Below are positions 23,893 through 31,993 of a DNA stretch of 64,000 nucleotides, in pieces. Every line of letters begins with the position of its first letter. Position 1 is the stretch's first letter. The DNA comes from a virus. The translations under genes were made by a program, and so were the position numbers. The notes beneath the pieces were generated by a model. It was given only the letters and a program-made list of their open reading frames with translations. It ran no database searches and was not told the DNA's origin. The DNA is taken from IMG/VR virus record IMGVR_UViG_3300028553_000944, positions 1-64,000 of that record. One strand, written 5' to 3'.

Positions 23893-24390
23893 TTATTCTT
23901 CCTTTTTATGTTCTTCGCACAGAGTACGAATCCAACCGCCGTCAGTACTAGTACCCGGATTACCGCACACCTCACAGGTGACGGCAGACATTGACTCTGC
24001 CATACTCACTAGACCATCGATGTAATCGTCGCCGCCGTTGTAGTAGAAACGCAGTGTACCAAACTTTTCTTTTACCTGGATAGCAACAACCTGATCAAGC
24101 AGTTCCGGAACAGGACGTTCTTCTCGTTCAACAAACTCCGAGGCATAGTACGCCGACCACTCAAAATCAGGATCATTCAGGTTTTCATTCCATTTAATAG
24201 TGGAAACTCGCCGCCGCTCAATATCGTCAATATGGCTTTGGATATTATCACACAGAGCATCAATGATGTTGAACCAACCATCACCGCAATCGAATCCCCA
24301 GCACATGCAGGTTTGATTCATGGGTGCGTTTCGGTCCCTGAAAATCTTAGGATACTTCTCACACAGCAATTCATCAAGTTCTTTACGCAT
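23893..24390 (-). CDS. Conserved phage protein with Cys-rich ends
   Basis: 165 residues. N-terminal CMCWGFDCGDGWFNIIDALC and C-terminal KEKFGTLRFYYNGGDDYI, then CEVCGNPGTS...TLCEEH, which reads as a zinc ribbon (Cys-Cys-Cys-His). This protein is very common in large phages; function unknown. First in a run of early minus-strand genes towards 23893 from the promoter at 25411. Confidence 0.65.
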   Translation of the reverse strand: MRKELDELLCEKYPKIFRDRNAPMNQTCMCWGFDCGDGWFNIIDALCDNIQSHIDDIERRRVSTIKWNENLNDPDFEWSAYYASEFVEREERPVPELLDQVVAIQVKEKFGTLRFYYNGGDDYIDGLVSMAESMSAVTCEVCGNPGTSTDGGWIRTLCEEHKKEE

Positions 24391-24404
24391 AATTACCTCT
24401 TAGT

Positions 24405-24770
24405 CTAGCCTCGGCGCATCCGAGAGATTTCTTCCATTTGTTTTTTGTCAATGACAGGAACACAATTGCTCTTGTGCATCGTGGCCACTCCTTTAATCAA
24501 GGTGCCTGTGTACTTGTTTTCTTCCTTCTTGAACCCATTGCCTACTGTGTTTGAAGTAGGAACAGCGCAGCGAGACTCGTAGGTAAAGGTGCTTTCTTCT
24601 GTGACACGCTTTTTAGGCTTCCTCGCATTAATTTGCTCGATATGAAGCCCTCGCTTGCGTAGCCAGACCTGGTGTTCGGCCAATGCTCGTTGCTGGGGTG
24701 CAGTGAGTTTCTTTTTGATCTTACCCTGATTGATCGTACTCACGAACACAGGTGCTAAGTGCATTGACAC
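24405..24770 (-). CDS. Unknown phage protein
   Basis: 121 residues, basic (KKKLTAPQQRALAEHQVWLRKRG near 20-40, KPKKR), with a VGNGFKKEENKYTG-type segment near the middle and an HKSN motif. No catalytic pattern seen. A small DNA- or RNA-binding role is possible from the charge. Located 14 bp upstream of the zinc-ribbon gene. Confidence 0.55.
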   Translation of the reverse strand: MSMHLAPVFVSTINQGKIKKKLTAPQQRALAEHQVWLRKRGLHIEQINARKPKKRVTEESTFTYESRCAVPTSNTVGNGFKKEENKYTGTLIKGVATMHKSNCVPVIDKKQMEEISRMRRG

Positions 24771-24773
24771 TGC

Positions 24774-24983
24774 TTAATCCTTACTTAAGATTTTACGATT
24801 GGAGAGGTTGCAAGACCCACATCTGCGTTCTTGAATAGTTACCGGCTTAAAGGTACTATCACGAATAATTTCGGGTTCACGATATTTGGTCCAGGTGTGC
24901 CAATTAAATCTACACAAAAAACTGGTCACAAGCAACTCCTCATCACGCAAGGCCCTAAATGTGTTTTCTTTAGCTGCATTCAT
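24774..24983 (-). CDS. Unknown small protein with C-x-x-C
   Basis: 69 residues with HTWTKYREPEI and RRCGSCNLSNRKIL; the Cys and His residues could bind zinc. Tightly packed between neighbours (3 bp and 1 bp). Function unknown. Confidence 0.55.
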   Translation of the reverse strand: MNAAKENTFRALRDEELLVTSFLCRFNWHTWTKYREPEIIRDSTFKPVTIQERRCGSCNLSNRKILSKD

Positions 24984-24984
24984 C

Positions 24985-25380
24985 TTACACTAGCACTGCT
25001 TGACTGTGCTTGCAAGTCCTGCGAAACTGGAAACCAGAACACGAACAAGTGGCCTTGCCGTTCTCCTTAGTGACAATATAAGTGTTGCCCTTAGAACCTT
25101 GCACAGTGATTTCAACCCGAGCAGACTTGATCGGAGTGTAATCGACAGCCTGCTCGTTAACTGCTACAATCCTCTGGCGCTGAATGCGACGAAACGGAAA
25201 CTTAGGATTTTCGGTGGTGATGCCGATCTCATCAGCATCAAACCATTTCTCACGCACTATCGTGCCGGTATAGATATTGAACTCGGGACCAACAACACCA
25301 TTAGCGTGGAGGTCCCGAGCAGGCCACATAACGTTTTCAACCTTGATAGTAACCGTCTGTCCGACAGCAAGCAGATCCAT
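24985..25380 (-). CDS. SWIM-type zinc-finger protein
   Basis: 131 residues from the second ATG (25380), which has GGAG at the right distance. C-terminus has the SWIM pattern Cys-x-Cys-x(n)-Cys-x-His: NGKATCSCSGFQFRRTCKH. SWIM fingers bind DNA or protein. The first 80 residues form a beta-rich domain of unknown type. First gene after a very good early promoter. Confidence 0.7.
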   Translation of the reverse strand: MDLLAVGQTVTIKVENVMWPARDLHANGVVGPEFNIYTGTIVREKWFDADEIGITTENPKFPFRRIQRQRIVAVNEQAVDYTPIKSARVEITVQGSKGNTYIVTKENGKATCSCSGFQFRRTCKHSQAVLV

Positions 25381-25410
25381 AGCTGACTCCATAATCGAGT
25401 TTATATATCA

Positions 25411-25439
25411 ACTATACGCTCAACCTAAGCGGTTGTCAA
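25411..25439 (-). promoter_or_regulatory. Early sigma70-type promoter
   Basis: TTGACA (25439-25434), 17 bp spacer, TATAGT (25416-25411), reading towards 25380. Confidence 0.78.
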
Positions 25440-25457
25440 GTTTTATTTTTGGTTTAT

Positions 25458-25679
25458 TTAGTTACTTGCAGGGTTGTCGTCTGTGGCTTTGTAAGCAATG
25501 ACAGCTACGATGGAGCCGATTAGCAGCAATGACAGCGGTACACCGGCAACATCACTTGACCTTTCGGCTGTCGCACCGACCCGATCACCGACCCGAGATG
25601 TCGATGCGCTGTTTTGTGCAATAGCCTGGCCGGCGACGAGACTGGTACCGACTAGTAGTGCAGTAATAGTTTTTAACAT
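25458..25679 (-). CDS. Small exported or membrane protein
   Basis: 73 residues. A classic signal peptide (MLKTITALLVGTSLVAGQAIAQ, shortened as LLVGTSLVAG..AIAQ, cut after AIAQ) and one membrane helix near 47-64 (VPLSLLLIGSIVAVIAYK). Looks like a periplasm-facing inner-membrane peptide. Could take part in lysis, superinfection exclusion or envelope stress, but no family is recognised. AGGAGAAG ribosome site. Confidence 0.65.
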   Translation of the reverse strand: MLKTITALLVGTSLVAGQAIAQNSASTSRVGDRVGATAERSSDVAGVPLSLLLIGSIVAVIAYKATDDNPASN

Positions 25680-25768
25680 TTGTTCTTCTCCTATGATATC
25701 AATGTTTGTTTTTAAATATTAGAATTGTTATTTAGTATGTCTATGTTTATCCAAAGTGCTAAGTTTTC

Positions 25769-25984
25769 CTAGTCAGAAGACGAAGACGCATTCTTAAAGA
25801 GCAAGCCGCACAGAATCAAGATACCCCAAGCCTGGAGCCATCCGATTTCCTTGATGCCAGGAATAGCAGCGACAAGACAAGCGTTCCAAAGCCACATGAC
25901 CGGCAGGCTAAGAATAAGCCCGAGAACAACGATAGCAACAATTCCTACGACAGCGAGGCCGATAACCTTAGCGATAGTTTCCAT
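25769..25984 (-). CDS. Small two-helix membrane protein
   Basis: 71 residues from the ATG at 25984 (AAGGAAAA before it). Two hydrophobic stretches, VIGLAVVGIVAIVVLGLIL and a second around WLQAWGILILCGLLF, joined by a short loop with Trp and Pro. Candidate holin or antiholin by size, topology and charged tail, but it is far from the endolysins and in an early operon, so this is speculative. Confidence 0.6.
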   Translation of the reverse strand: METIAKVIGLAVVGIVAIVVLGLILSLPVMWLWNACLVAAIPGIKEIGWLQAWGILILCGLLFKNASSSSD

Positions 25985-26031
25985 TTTATTTTCCTTATAG
26001 ATGTTGACTTTTGAAGGGATATATTGCAGCA

Positions 26032-26208
26032 TTACTGACTCGCTCGTCGCTTAATCAGCATGAGACATGCCGTGTTTTCATCGGGCCAAAAATGCTGGCA
26101 CTCGCCATCTTTCTGATAACGCAAGAACTCGGCAAGAACTTCGTCGCTGGAACGATACCGCTCCTTAGCCATCTTGCCTACGATACGATTTGCTCTTTCG
26201 ATATCCAT
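26032..26208 (-). CDS. Unknown small protein
   Basis: 58 residues from the ATG at 26208 (TTGGAG upstream). MDIERANRIVGKMAKERYRS and a later CQHFWPDENTACLML. Similar small proteins occur in other phages; function unknown. Other possible starts lie at 26229 and 26256. Confidence 0.5.
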   Translation of the reverse strand: MDIERANRIVGKMAKERYRSSDEVLAEFLRYQKDGECQHFWPDENTACLMLIKRRASQ

Positions 26209-26238
26209 GATTACATGCTCCAAAAACATCTTTGTTTG

Positions 26239-26246
26239 TATAAATA
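26239..26246 (+). promoter_or_regulatory. Late promoter TATAAATA
   Basis: Perfect T4-type late element 23 bp before the GIY-YIG ATG at 26270. This cassette lacks the hairpin leader seen in the other four. Confidence 0.65.
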
Positions 26247-26269
26247 CAATATACAACAGGAAAGAAACA

Positions 26270-26881
26270 ATGTCAACCCCTTTTTCATACTATCTATTCC
26301 ATAAGCCCACTCAAAAGCATTATTACGGGATTAGGCACGGTAAAACTGCGAACCCAGATACACTATGGAAAACTTATTTTTCATCGTCAAAAATAGTCAA
26401 GCAGTTGATTGCGGAATACGGCATTGACTCATTCACTGTTGAGGTCCGAAAAATATTCTCTACATCTCAAGAAGCCATACTGTGGGAACACAAGGTGTTA
26501 CGAAGATTAAACGCTGCTTCCCGCGATAATTGGATTAATAGACATAACGGAGGAAAAAAGTTTCGTGGTCCCGCTCAACACACAGAAGAAGTGAAGGCCC
26601 GCATTAGCAGAAAATTGACTGGATTCAAACGATCACCGGAGAACATTCAAAAGTTTAGAGAATTAGCTGCCCAAAGAGAACGCAAGAAAAAAGAAGAAGG
26701 GTGGAAAATGCCAGAATCTGGAAAAGCTAATATTTCGGCAGCATTAAAAAGACCAGATGTTCAGGCTAAAATTTGCACACCAGAACGAAATGCAAAACTT
26801 GCTAAATCAAAAACAGGAACCAAAAGACATTATCTGCCTGATGGTTCCTTTGTTATGATCAGACCTCAAGCCGACCAATAA
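26270..26881 (+). CDS. GIY-YIG homing-type endonuclease with NUMOD3
   Basis: 203 residues from the ATG at 26270 (AGGAAAGAAAC upstream). N-terminal GIY-YIG variant YYLFHKPTQKHYYGIRHG with Trp and Lys residues, Glu in SQEAILWEHKVL; then NUMOD3-type helix HTEEVKARISRKLTGF and a basic tail. Distinct subfamily from the other four. Overlaps the convergent gene by 16 bp. Confidence 0.75.
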   Translation: MSTPFSYYLFHKPTQKHYYGIRHGKTANPDTLWKTYFSSSKIVKQLIAEYGIDSFTVEVRKIFSTSQEAILWEHKVLRRLNAASRDNWINRHNGGKKFRGPAQHTEEVKARISRKLTGFKRSPENIQKFRELAAQRERKKKEEGWKMPESGKANISAALKRPDVQAKICTPERNAKLAKSKTGTKRHYLPDGSFVMIRPQADQ

Positions 26882-27141
26882 GATTCTGAATCCGGACGAC
26901 AAGACCAAGGAGTATCGGCAGCAATCTGCACATCCTTGCCGCTCATCAGGTTCTTGACAGTGATGAACTTGGGGGCGTATTCGATGCGGAACATGTCGTC
27001 GAAGTAGCCACAGCCGCGGAGAGCATTGACTTCGCGGTCCATCGAAGCATCGTCCTTACGGTCATACTCGTAAGTCTTAAAGAAGCGTTCACCGCTCTTG
27101 CAGCGACGATCATAACGATAAATCTTGAGAGTGTAGATCAT
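26866..27141 (-). CDS. Unknown small protein
   Basis: 91 residues from the ATG at 27141 (GGAGACACGAAC upstream). MIYTLKIYRYDRRCKSGERF, then an acidic-basic mix ending in SESYWSA. Resembles small early phage proteins; no function known. The preceding early promoter is almost identical to those at 27731 and 40498. Confidence 0.55.
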   Translation of the reverse strand: MIYTLKIYRYDRRCKSGERFFKTYEYDRKDDASMDREVNALRGCGYFDDMFRIEYAPKFITVKNLMSGKDVQIAADTPWSCRPDSESYWSA

Positions 27142-27178
27142 GTTCGTGTCTCCGTTTGTTTGTTTCTGTCTATGATTC

Positions 27179-27207
27179 AATGTAGCAAAACGGATACCCG
27201 AAGTCAA
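27179..27207 (-). promoter_or_regulatory. Early promoter of the TTGACTTCGGGTA type
   Basis: TTGACT (27207-27202), 17 bp, TACATT (27184-27179). The spacer TCGGGTA is shared with promoters at 27731-27759 and 40498-40526. Confidence 0.7.
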
Positions 27208-27241
27208 CCGAAAAGTGACCTCGGGTACGATTTAATTCAAC

Positions 27242-27457
27242 TTAACCCCAGTCCTTAAAATTACCTTCAGCTTCGTTACCGGCGTATCCTGCAAGATAGG
27301 CTTCGATTTCCTCAGGAGTCATATGCTTCTGTTCAACCTTTTCGCTGGAATAGCTACCACCTTTGTAGTAGTGAGGGTTAGAACCCCGACCGTAGTAGCT
27401 ATCAGCAGACCCGCGATCATACGGACCTCCGTGACGTTCATCATACTTCTTTGACAT
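27242..27457 (-). CDS. Conserved small Gly/Tyr-rich phage protein
   Basis: 71 residues from the ATG at 27457. KKYDERHGGPYDRGSADSYY then GRGSNPHYYKGG and an acidic C-terminal MTPEEIEAYLAGY. The DRGSADSYYGR region is almost invariant in many phages. Function unknown; the low-complexity aromatic half is probably disordered. Confidence 0.65.
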   Translation of the reverse strand: MSKKYDERHGGPYDRGSADSYYGRGSNPHYYKGGSYSSEKVEQKHMTPEEIEAYLAGYAGNEAEGNFKDWG

Positions 27458-27468
27458 TTTATATTTCC

Positions 27469-27678
27469 TTATTTCTTGAAAAACTTGAGGCGCAGACGTT
27501 GACCAACCTTCCACACAGAAGCTACTTCATCGTAGTTCAGATGGATCGGACGAAACTCGTCGTTGGCAGAAACCCACTTGGCAATAGATGGACTGATCTC
27601 ATATTCAGTGACTTCAAAGTCAATGGCATAACCACTCTTATAGATGACCCGAAGTACGAAGACTTTTTGAAAGAGCAT
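27469..27678 (-). CDS. Unknown small protein
   Basis: 69 residues from the ATG at 27678 (AAGGAC upstream). MLFQKVFVLRVIYKSGYAIDF and IHLNYDEVASVWKVGQRLR. Beta-rich; probably an early host-takeover protein by location. 12 bp before the Gly/Tyr-rich gene. Confidence 0.5.
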   Translation of the reverse strand: MLFQKVFVLRVIYKSGYAIDFEVTEYEISPSIAKWVSANDEFRPIHLNYDEVASVWKVGQRLRLKFFKK

Positions 27679-27730
27679 TTTAAATCTGATGTCCTTGAAT
27701 TTTGTGTTTCTGTTTTTCAGCTTATGATGC

Positions 27731-27759
27731 ACTCTAACAAAGAACGTACCCGAAGTCAA
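27731..27759 (-). promoter_or_regulatory. Early promoter of the TTGACTTCGGGTA type
   Basis: TTGACT (27759-27754), 17 bp, TAGAGT (27736-27731). Confidence 0.6.
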
Positions 27760-27794
27760 CCTTTTTTCACCGAAACGTGAATTGCGCTCACTCT

Positions 27795-27802
27795 TATTTA
27801 TA
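27795..27802 (-). promoter_or_regulatory. Late element TATAAATA
   Basis: Perfect TATAAATA on the minus strand, 36 bp upstream of the early promoter. The gene at 27678 may thus be read both early and late. Confidence 0.45.
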
Positions 27803-27837
27803 CGCTAACGCACAAAACGGTGATTGGCAACCGCAAA

Positions 27838-27883
27838 GATAAATAAAAGTGTAGTTCACGGAGGTGAGATTCCCAACTACTCT
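27838..27883 (+). promoter_or_regulatory. Late promoter plus hairpin leader of a GIY-YIG cassette, copy 4
   Basis: GATAAATA at 27838-27845, inverted repeat AGTGTAGTT (27848-27856) / AACTACTCT (27875-27883), 18-nt middle. ACGGAG precedes the ATG. Confidence 0.7.
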
Positions 27884-27907
27884 AATACTGAAACGGAGTA
27901 TCAGCAA

Positions 27908-28717
27908 ATGTATTTAGCTTACGTGTATCGCCTTACTCATAAGGTAACCAAACAGTTTTATATCGGATACCGATATGCTAACATCAAACTACAGATTCAC
28001 CCGGAAGATGATCTAGGAATAACATATTTCACCTCCGCAGAATACATAGGCTCGGAAGAATTCCGTGAATACGAGAGTGATATAATATTTAAAACTGCGG
28101 ATCCGGATGAAGCATATGATCGGGAGAATATGCTGATCATTGAGAATTGGGACAATCCATTACTACTCAATAAACATTGGCAATCCGGAAATAAACGTAG
28201 ATTCAAAGTTACCGAAGAAGGCGTAGCTAAACTAAGACAAACTAATAAGAACAAGAAATGGTATAATAATGGAATTACGGAGGTCCATCAACACTCATGT
28301 CCCGAAGGGTTCATTCCCGGTAGATTAGTTAATCCATTTCCTAAACAATCCGGATACACAAAAGGCTATGTTTGCTACAACAATGGTTTCAAAGAAATAA
28401 TGCTACCACCTAATGTAGGACAGGAGGTCGGATTTGTCAAGGGCAAGCTGCCGGCATCAGCAGAAACTAATAAAAAAATAAGCGATACTTTAAAAGGGAA
28501 GGCTCATGGTATCGGAAAAAAATGGTACACTAACGGAATTAATTCGGTGTTAGCATTTGAATGTCCTGAAGGTTATAGATCGGGACACTCGAACGGATCA
28601 GGAAATTCCCATCTGAACAGAGATTACAGCGGCTACCACTGGTACACAGACGGTAGCAAATCAGTAAGAGCGAAAACTTGTCCAGATGGGTATTATCCCG
28701 GAAGAACCGTTACCTAG
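27908..28717 (+). CDS. GIY-YIG homing-type endonuclease with four WYNNG repeats
   Basis: 269 residues from the ATG at 27908. [26 protein letters not shown] and the Glu-containing YDRENMLII segment. The C-terminal 170 residues have four copies of a module: [69 protein letters not shown], each ending with a G-[KHR]. The repeats are about 30-60 residues apart and likely read successive DNA segments. Overlaps clpP by 8 bp, convergent. Confidence 0.78.
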   Translation: MYLAYVYRLTHKVTKQFYIGYRYANIKLQIHPEDDLGITYFTSAEYIGSEEFREYESDIIFKTADPDEAYDRENMLIIENWDNPLLLNKHWQSGNKRRFKVTEEGVAKLRQTNKNKKWYNNGITEVHQHSCPEGFIPGRLVNPFPKQSGYTKGYVCYNNGFKEIMLPPNVGQEVGFVKGKLPASAETNKKISDTLKGKAHGIGKKWYTNGINSVLAFECPEGYRSGHSNGSGNSHLNRDYSGYHWYTDGSKSVRAKTCPDGYYPGRTVT

Positions 28718-29291
28718 AAGTAAGGATCTTATCCGCTAATCCAAACTCAACGGATGCATGGGCATCCATATAGTTGTCGCGAGCCATAGCAGCTTTAAGT
28801 TCTTCAATAGTTTTACCGGTGTTGTTAGCATAAACCTCAGTAAGAAGGTTATTCAACCGAACCATTTCTTCCATTTGGATTTCAGCATCCCATACTGTAC
28901 CGCGGGATCCACCGGACACCGAGTGAACCATGTGCCTCGCCCTAGGAAGAATAAACCTTTTCCCTTTGGCACCGGAACTGGCAATCAAAGACCCCATAGA
29001 GCAAACGCTTCCAATTGCGATAGTAGATACATCACATTTAATGAAATCCATGGTGTCAAGAATCGCTAGACCAGCAGTGACACTGCCGCCAGGGCTGTTG
29101 ATGTAGAGAGAAATATCCTTATCTGAATCTTCCGATTCAAGATAAAGAAGTTGGGCAACAATCAAGTTAGCCATTTGGTCATGCACTTCGCCCTCAAGCA
29201 AAATGACACGCTCTCTAAGCAAGCGTGAATAAATGTCGTAGCTGCGTTCACCGCGGCTAGTTTGTTCGAGTACGATTGGAACTAGGCTCAT
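28710..29291 (-). CDS. clpP: ClpP protease subunit
   Basis: 193 residues, full family length apart from the propeptide. Catalytic triad Ser98 (GSVCSMGS), His123 ([10 protein letters not shown]) and Asp172 (ARDNYMD) are all present, with [14 protein letters not shown] typical of ClpP. Fourteen subunits should form the proteolytic chamber fed by ClpX. The phage also has clpX, clpS and an hsp20 nearby, so it can build its own ClpXP. Candidate promoter TTGCTT-17-TATTGT upstream; AAGAAGGA ribosome site. Confidence 0.95.
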   Translation of the reverse strand: MSLVPIVLEQTSRGERSYDIYSRLLRERVILLEGEVHDQMANLIVAQLLYLESEDSDKDISLYINSPGGSVTAGLAILDTMDFIKCDVSTIAIGSVCSMGSLIASSGAKGKRFILPRARHMVHSVSGGSRGTVWDAEIQMEEMVRLNNLLTEVYANNTGKTIEELKAAMARDNYMDAHASVEFGLADKILTSR

Positions 29292-29362
29292 GTAATATCC
29301 TTCTTAATGATATAACAACAATAGACTATCTTTGTGATAAAAGCAACAGGTTTGGTTACCTA

Positions 29363-30889
29363 TTACTTTCGCAATGAACGCCCAACATCTCCCATTTTAG
29401 AAGGAATTCTTTCTTTGGGCTTTTCTCTGCCTAGAGCAATGTCTGCGGCCTTCTTCTCGAATTCTTTATCTGTCTGAATTCTCTTAGCTCGCATCTCTCC
29501 TGGCTTATCATCTTCAGGTACTCCCTTGCCTCGATCAATCTTGAACGTGAAGTTACCCTTGATGCCCGTGCTGTAGTACGTCTTAGAAGCTGATAGATAG
29601 ACGCCCCTGATGCTATTTCCGGGATAAACAGTAGCGAACTTGTCTAAGGTCCAGATTTCCTTGCCTGCCTTGGCTGTGGTATAAACTTGTACTAATGACC
29701 CGTTGTTCAGAATGTCTGCTGCTGCCTTACTAAATTCAGTAGTCTCGTTTACTTCCTTCGCAACCTTATGCGCTATTGCTGCGATTAGATGGAAATAAAG
29801 ACTGATTCTTTCTGGGTTGTCAGGCTTTCTAGATTTAGCTAACTTTACAAGATTATCACTCAACCCAAGGTCATCGATCTTATCTGCTTTGACAGGTGGG
29901 GTATCTTTTAAGTCACGAATCTGTGCAGCGTCTTCGTCATCAATGATATCAAACTTAACACCCAAACCAAGAGGAGCACCTGCCTGTCCTAGTGCAACAA
30001 TCTCACGGAGCAATTCTATTGTTTCTATATGGTCATCCAATACCTTTTTACCATTGGGAGTGTGAGAGAGTTCCTCTACACTGTTGATTAGATTCTTTGT
30101 ACTAGCAGTTGCGCCGGTGCCTCCCTTGCTGCTAACCTTTACATACTTACCGTCTTCGTTGGACATCGTACTATCACTCAATCCAGCAGTCTTGCTGAAA
30201 TCAAATGAGATTAGCGTACCATCGAAGCTGCCATCTAACAGGATTTTAGGATCATCCCCTGCCTTAACTGTATATTCACCTCTTTGAAGTGCAATGGGTT
30301 GTAGAATTTCACAAAAGTAATCTCTGAATGCAGAGAAGCTAACCCCGGGAGGAGCAGCAAAGGATATTGGAAGAGGTTCTCCCATAGATAGGTTGTAAGC
30401 AACTGTGTACAGTGGGTTGTCAACGCCCAAACTTACTGAAAGCTGCTTGATGATATCATTTGCTGTCAGGTCAGTCTTTTCTGTTAAAAGTTCCTGAGGA
30501 GTCAATCCTGCTTGAGCTTTCAATGCAGTCTTCGTAGCAAGCTTATACCCTGCTACTTGATTAGGAACATAGTTAGACACGAAGTTGGCTTTGATGTTGT
30601 CTAAGTATCTACCGAAATATAAAGGACCATCAGGCCCATTAAAGGTAGCAATAGCGTACCCTCCTGTACGACTCGTGCGATTGTTCAACCATTGTACCGC
30701 ATCGTCAACGGAAACGATAGCATCGTCTAGGTCTTTATCCTCTAACCGTCCTCCCTGTTCAGGGACAAACATGATATTGTCAAAAGTGATCTCATCACCG
30801 TCGCCGTTGCGAAAAACGTCACCCGTTCTTCTACCGGCTAGTCCTGTGCTTTCGCTGATAAGTTCCAGTCTGTCTATGATATCACGCAT
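29363..30889 (-). CDS. Large putative packaged protein
   Basis: 508 residues from the ATG at 30889; the leader MRDIIDRLELISESTG has an I-S-E cut site. No ribosome site, but AATAAATA ends 4 bp from the ATG. Segment GPLYFGRYLDNIKANFVSNY near 90-120 and a later KYVKVSSKGGTGATAS region (about 255-270) are recurrent in large phages; the second has the E/K spacing of some PD-(D/E)XK nucleases but that is not secure. Mostly soluble and mixed alpha/beta. A protein delivered with phage DNA is inferred from the leader. Confidence 0.6.
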   Translation of the reverse strand: MRDIIDRLELISESTGLAGRRTGDVFRNGDGDEITFDNIMFVPEQGGRLEDKDLDDAIVSVDDAVQWLNNRTSRTGGYAIATFNGPDGPLYFGRYLDNIKANFVSNYVPNQVAGYKLATKTALKAQAGLTPQELLTEKTDLTANDIIKQLSVSLGVDNPLYTVAYNLSMGEPLPISFAAPPGVSFSAFRDYFCEILQPIALQRGEYTVKAGDDPKILLDGSFDGTLISFDFSKTAGLSDSTMSNEDGKYVKVSSKGGTGATASTKNLINSVEELSHTPNGKKVLDDHIETIELLREIVALGQAGAPLGLGVKFDIIDDEDAAQIRDLKDTPPVKADKIDDLGLSDNLVKLAKSRKPDNPERISLYFHLIAAIAHKVAKEVNETTEFSKAAADILNNGSLVQVYTTAKAGKEIWTLDKFATVYPGNSIRGVYLSASKTYYSTGIKGNFTFKIDRGKGVPEDDKPGEMRAKRIQTDKEFEKKAADIALGREKPKERIPSKMGDVGRSLRK

Positions 30890-30914
30890 CAAGTATTTAT
30901 TCTTTCGTCTAGTA

Positions 30915-30943
30915 TTGACACATAAATACATTATGGATACCAT
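30915..30943 (+). promoter_or_regulatory. Overlapping early and late promoter elements
   Basis: TTGACA (30915-30920), 17 bp, TACCAT (30938-30943); CATAAATA (30921-30928) lies in the spacer. Both read into the gene at 30962. Confidence 0.5.
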
Positions 30944-30961
30944 ACTTAATAGGAGAATCAT

Positions 30962-31267
30962 ATGGAAATCGCACTAGCTCTCTTAGCCGCATTAGCACTT
31001 TTTGTCGGTTATCACGCATATAAGAAATACGTCGCCAGACGCGCCGAAGAATCATACCCTGTCATCGATCAAGAAGTTTTACCGGAAGTCGTGCCGTGGG
31101 GGCCCAAAGAAACTTTACCGGAAGTCTGGCCACCGGAGTATGAGATCGAGGAAGTTGAAAGCGCACACGTTTCACTGATGGATCCTCCGTCAGAGGAAAT
31201 TCATGAAGTGGAAGAAGCTGCTAAAAAACCAGTCAGGAAGCCTAAGATTAAGATCGCAAAAGATTAA
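30962..31267 (+). CDS. Single-pass membrane protein with acidic tail
   Basis: 101 residues. An N-terminal membrane helix (IALALLAALALFVGYHAY) followed by KKYVARR and a Pro/Glu-rich cytoplasmic tail with repeated LPEV..W/P pieces, ending in KPVRKPKIKIAKD. AATAGGAG ribosome site. Topology resembles spanin- or stress-type phage membrane proteins, but no family is recognised. Confidence 0.6.
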   Translation: MEIALALLAALALFVGYHAYKKYVARRAEESYPVIDQEVLPEVVPWGPKETLPEVWPPEYEIEEVESAHVSLMDPPSEEIHEVEEAAKKPVRKPKIKIAKD

Positions 31268-31291
31268 GATCACATAGTAATCTAATTAAAG

Positions 31292-31993
31292 ATGCAAGAT
31301 ATCGGCTTTGATGTCCTCGGTGATCTAAACTTATCACCCGAAGACAGCTTCAATTGGGAAAACAAGGCGGCTAGCCTGTACTGTATTGTATCAGGTAACA
31401 TTAGTTCTGACCTGAGAACGACACTTCAAACGTTAGCACATCTTGGTACTTGTTATCAGGGTGTGTTTTTCGTTCCAGGGACGCTCGAATATAAGACTGC
31501 CATTGACATTCAGTCTAGGACGGAAGAGTTGATGAGTTTAACTCTTGCTATACCTAATGTTTGTATACTGCATCATCATGTAGTGATGATTGACGGAATT
31601 GCTATCATTGGTGCCAATGGATGGGCAAACGCTGACACTGACAATCTCACAGTAGAAAACTTAATGGAAGCAGCATCGAGGGAAGAAGATACAACGTATC
31701 TATATAAGTCTATTGAAAAACTTCAAAAACATCTGGACATCGTAAAAGTCATCGTCGTGACTAATGCAGTACCTCATCCAGACTTGTACTTCAAAGAAAC
31801 CCCTGAAGTAACAGAGGCCCAAATACCCCTACACGCTACTTTAAAAATTGATACTGAACGCAAAGTAACGCATTGGGTATTTGGAACCTATGATAAGATT
31901 GTTGACACTCATTTAGGTAACGTAAATTACGTCAACAACCCCCGCCCTTATAAACAGCCCTATTGGGCTAAGAGAATAACGCTGTCAGTCTGA
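31292..31993 (+). CDS. Metallophosphoesterase homologue lacking metal ligands
   Basis: 233 residues. Order of motifs follows the calcineurin-like enzyme at 22003, but with each ligand replaced: LGDLNLS for SDLHLEF, VSGNIS for LSGDIC, FVPGTLEY for VSGNHEFY, VVTNAVPHPD for VVGHHAPT, and VFGTYDKIVDT for MGHMHHPH; the closing NPRPY matches NPRGY. A pseudo-enzyme, possibly a binding or regulatory protein. Overlaps the convergent clpS gene by 9 bp. Confidence 0.7.
   Translation: MQDIGFDVLGDLNLSPEDSFNWENKAASLYCIVSGNISSDLRTTLQTLAHLGTCYQGVFFVPGTLEYKTAIDIQSRTEELMSLTLAIPNVCILHHHVVMIDGIAIIGANGWANADTDNLTVENLMEAASREEDTTYLYKSIEKLQKHLDIVKVIVVTNAVPHPDLYFKETPEVTEAQIPLHATLKIDTERKVTHWVFGTYDKIVDTHLGNVNYVNNPRPYKQPYWAKRITLSV

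Noticed and set aside
25769-25984. Holin for the two endolysins
   Set aside because: Size and two membrane helices fit, but it is 6 kb away, in an early operon on the opposite strand, and other small membrane proteins fit equally well.
29363-30889. PD-(D/E)XK nuclease assignment for the large packaged protein
   Set aside because: Only a loose VSSKGG-type match is present and the acidic residues cannot be placed with confidence.
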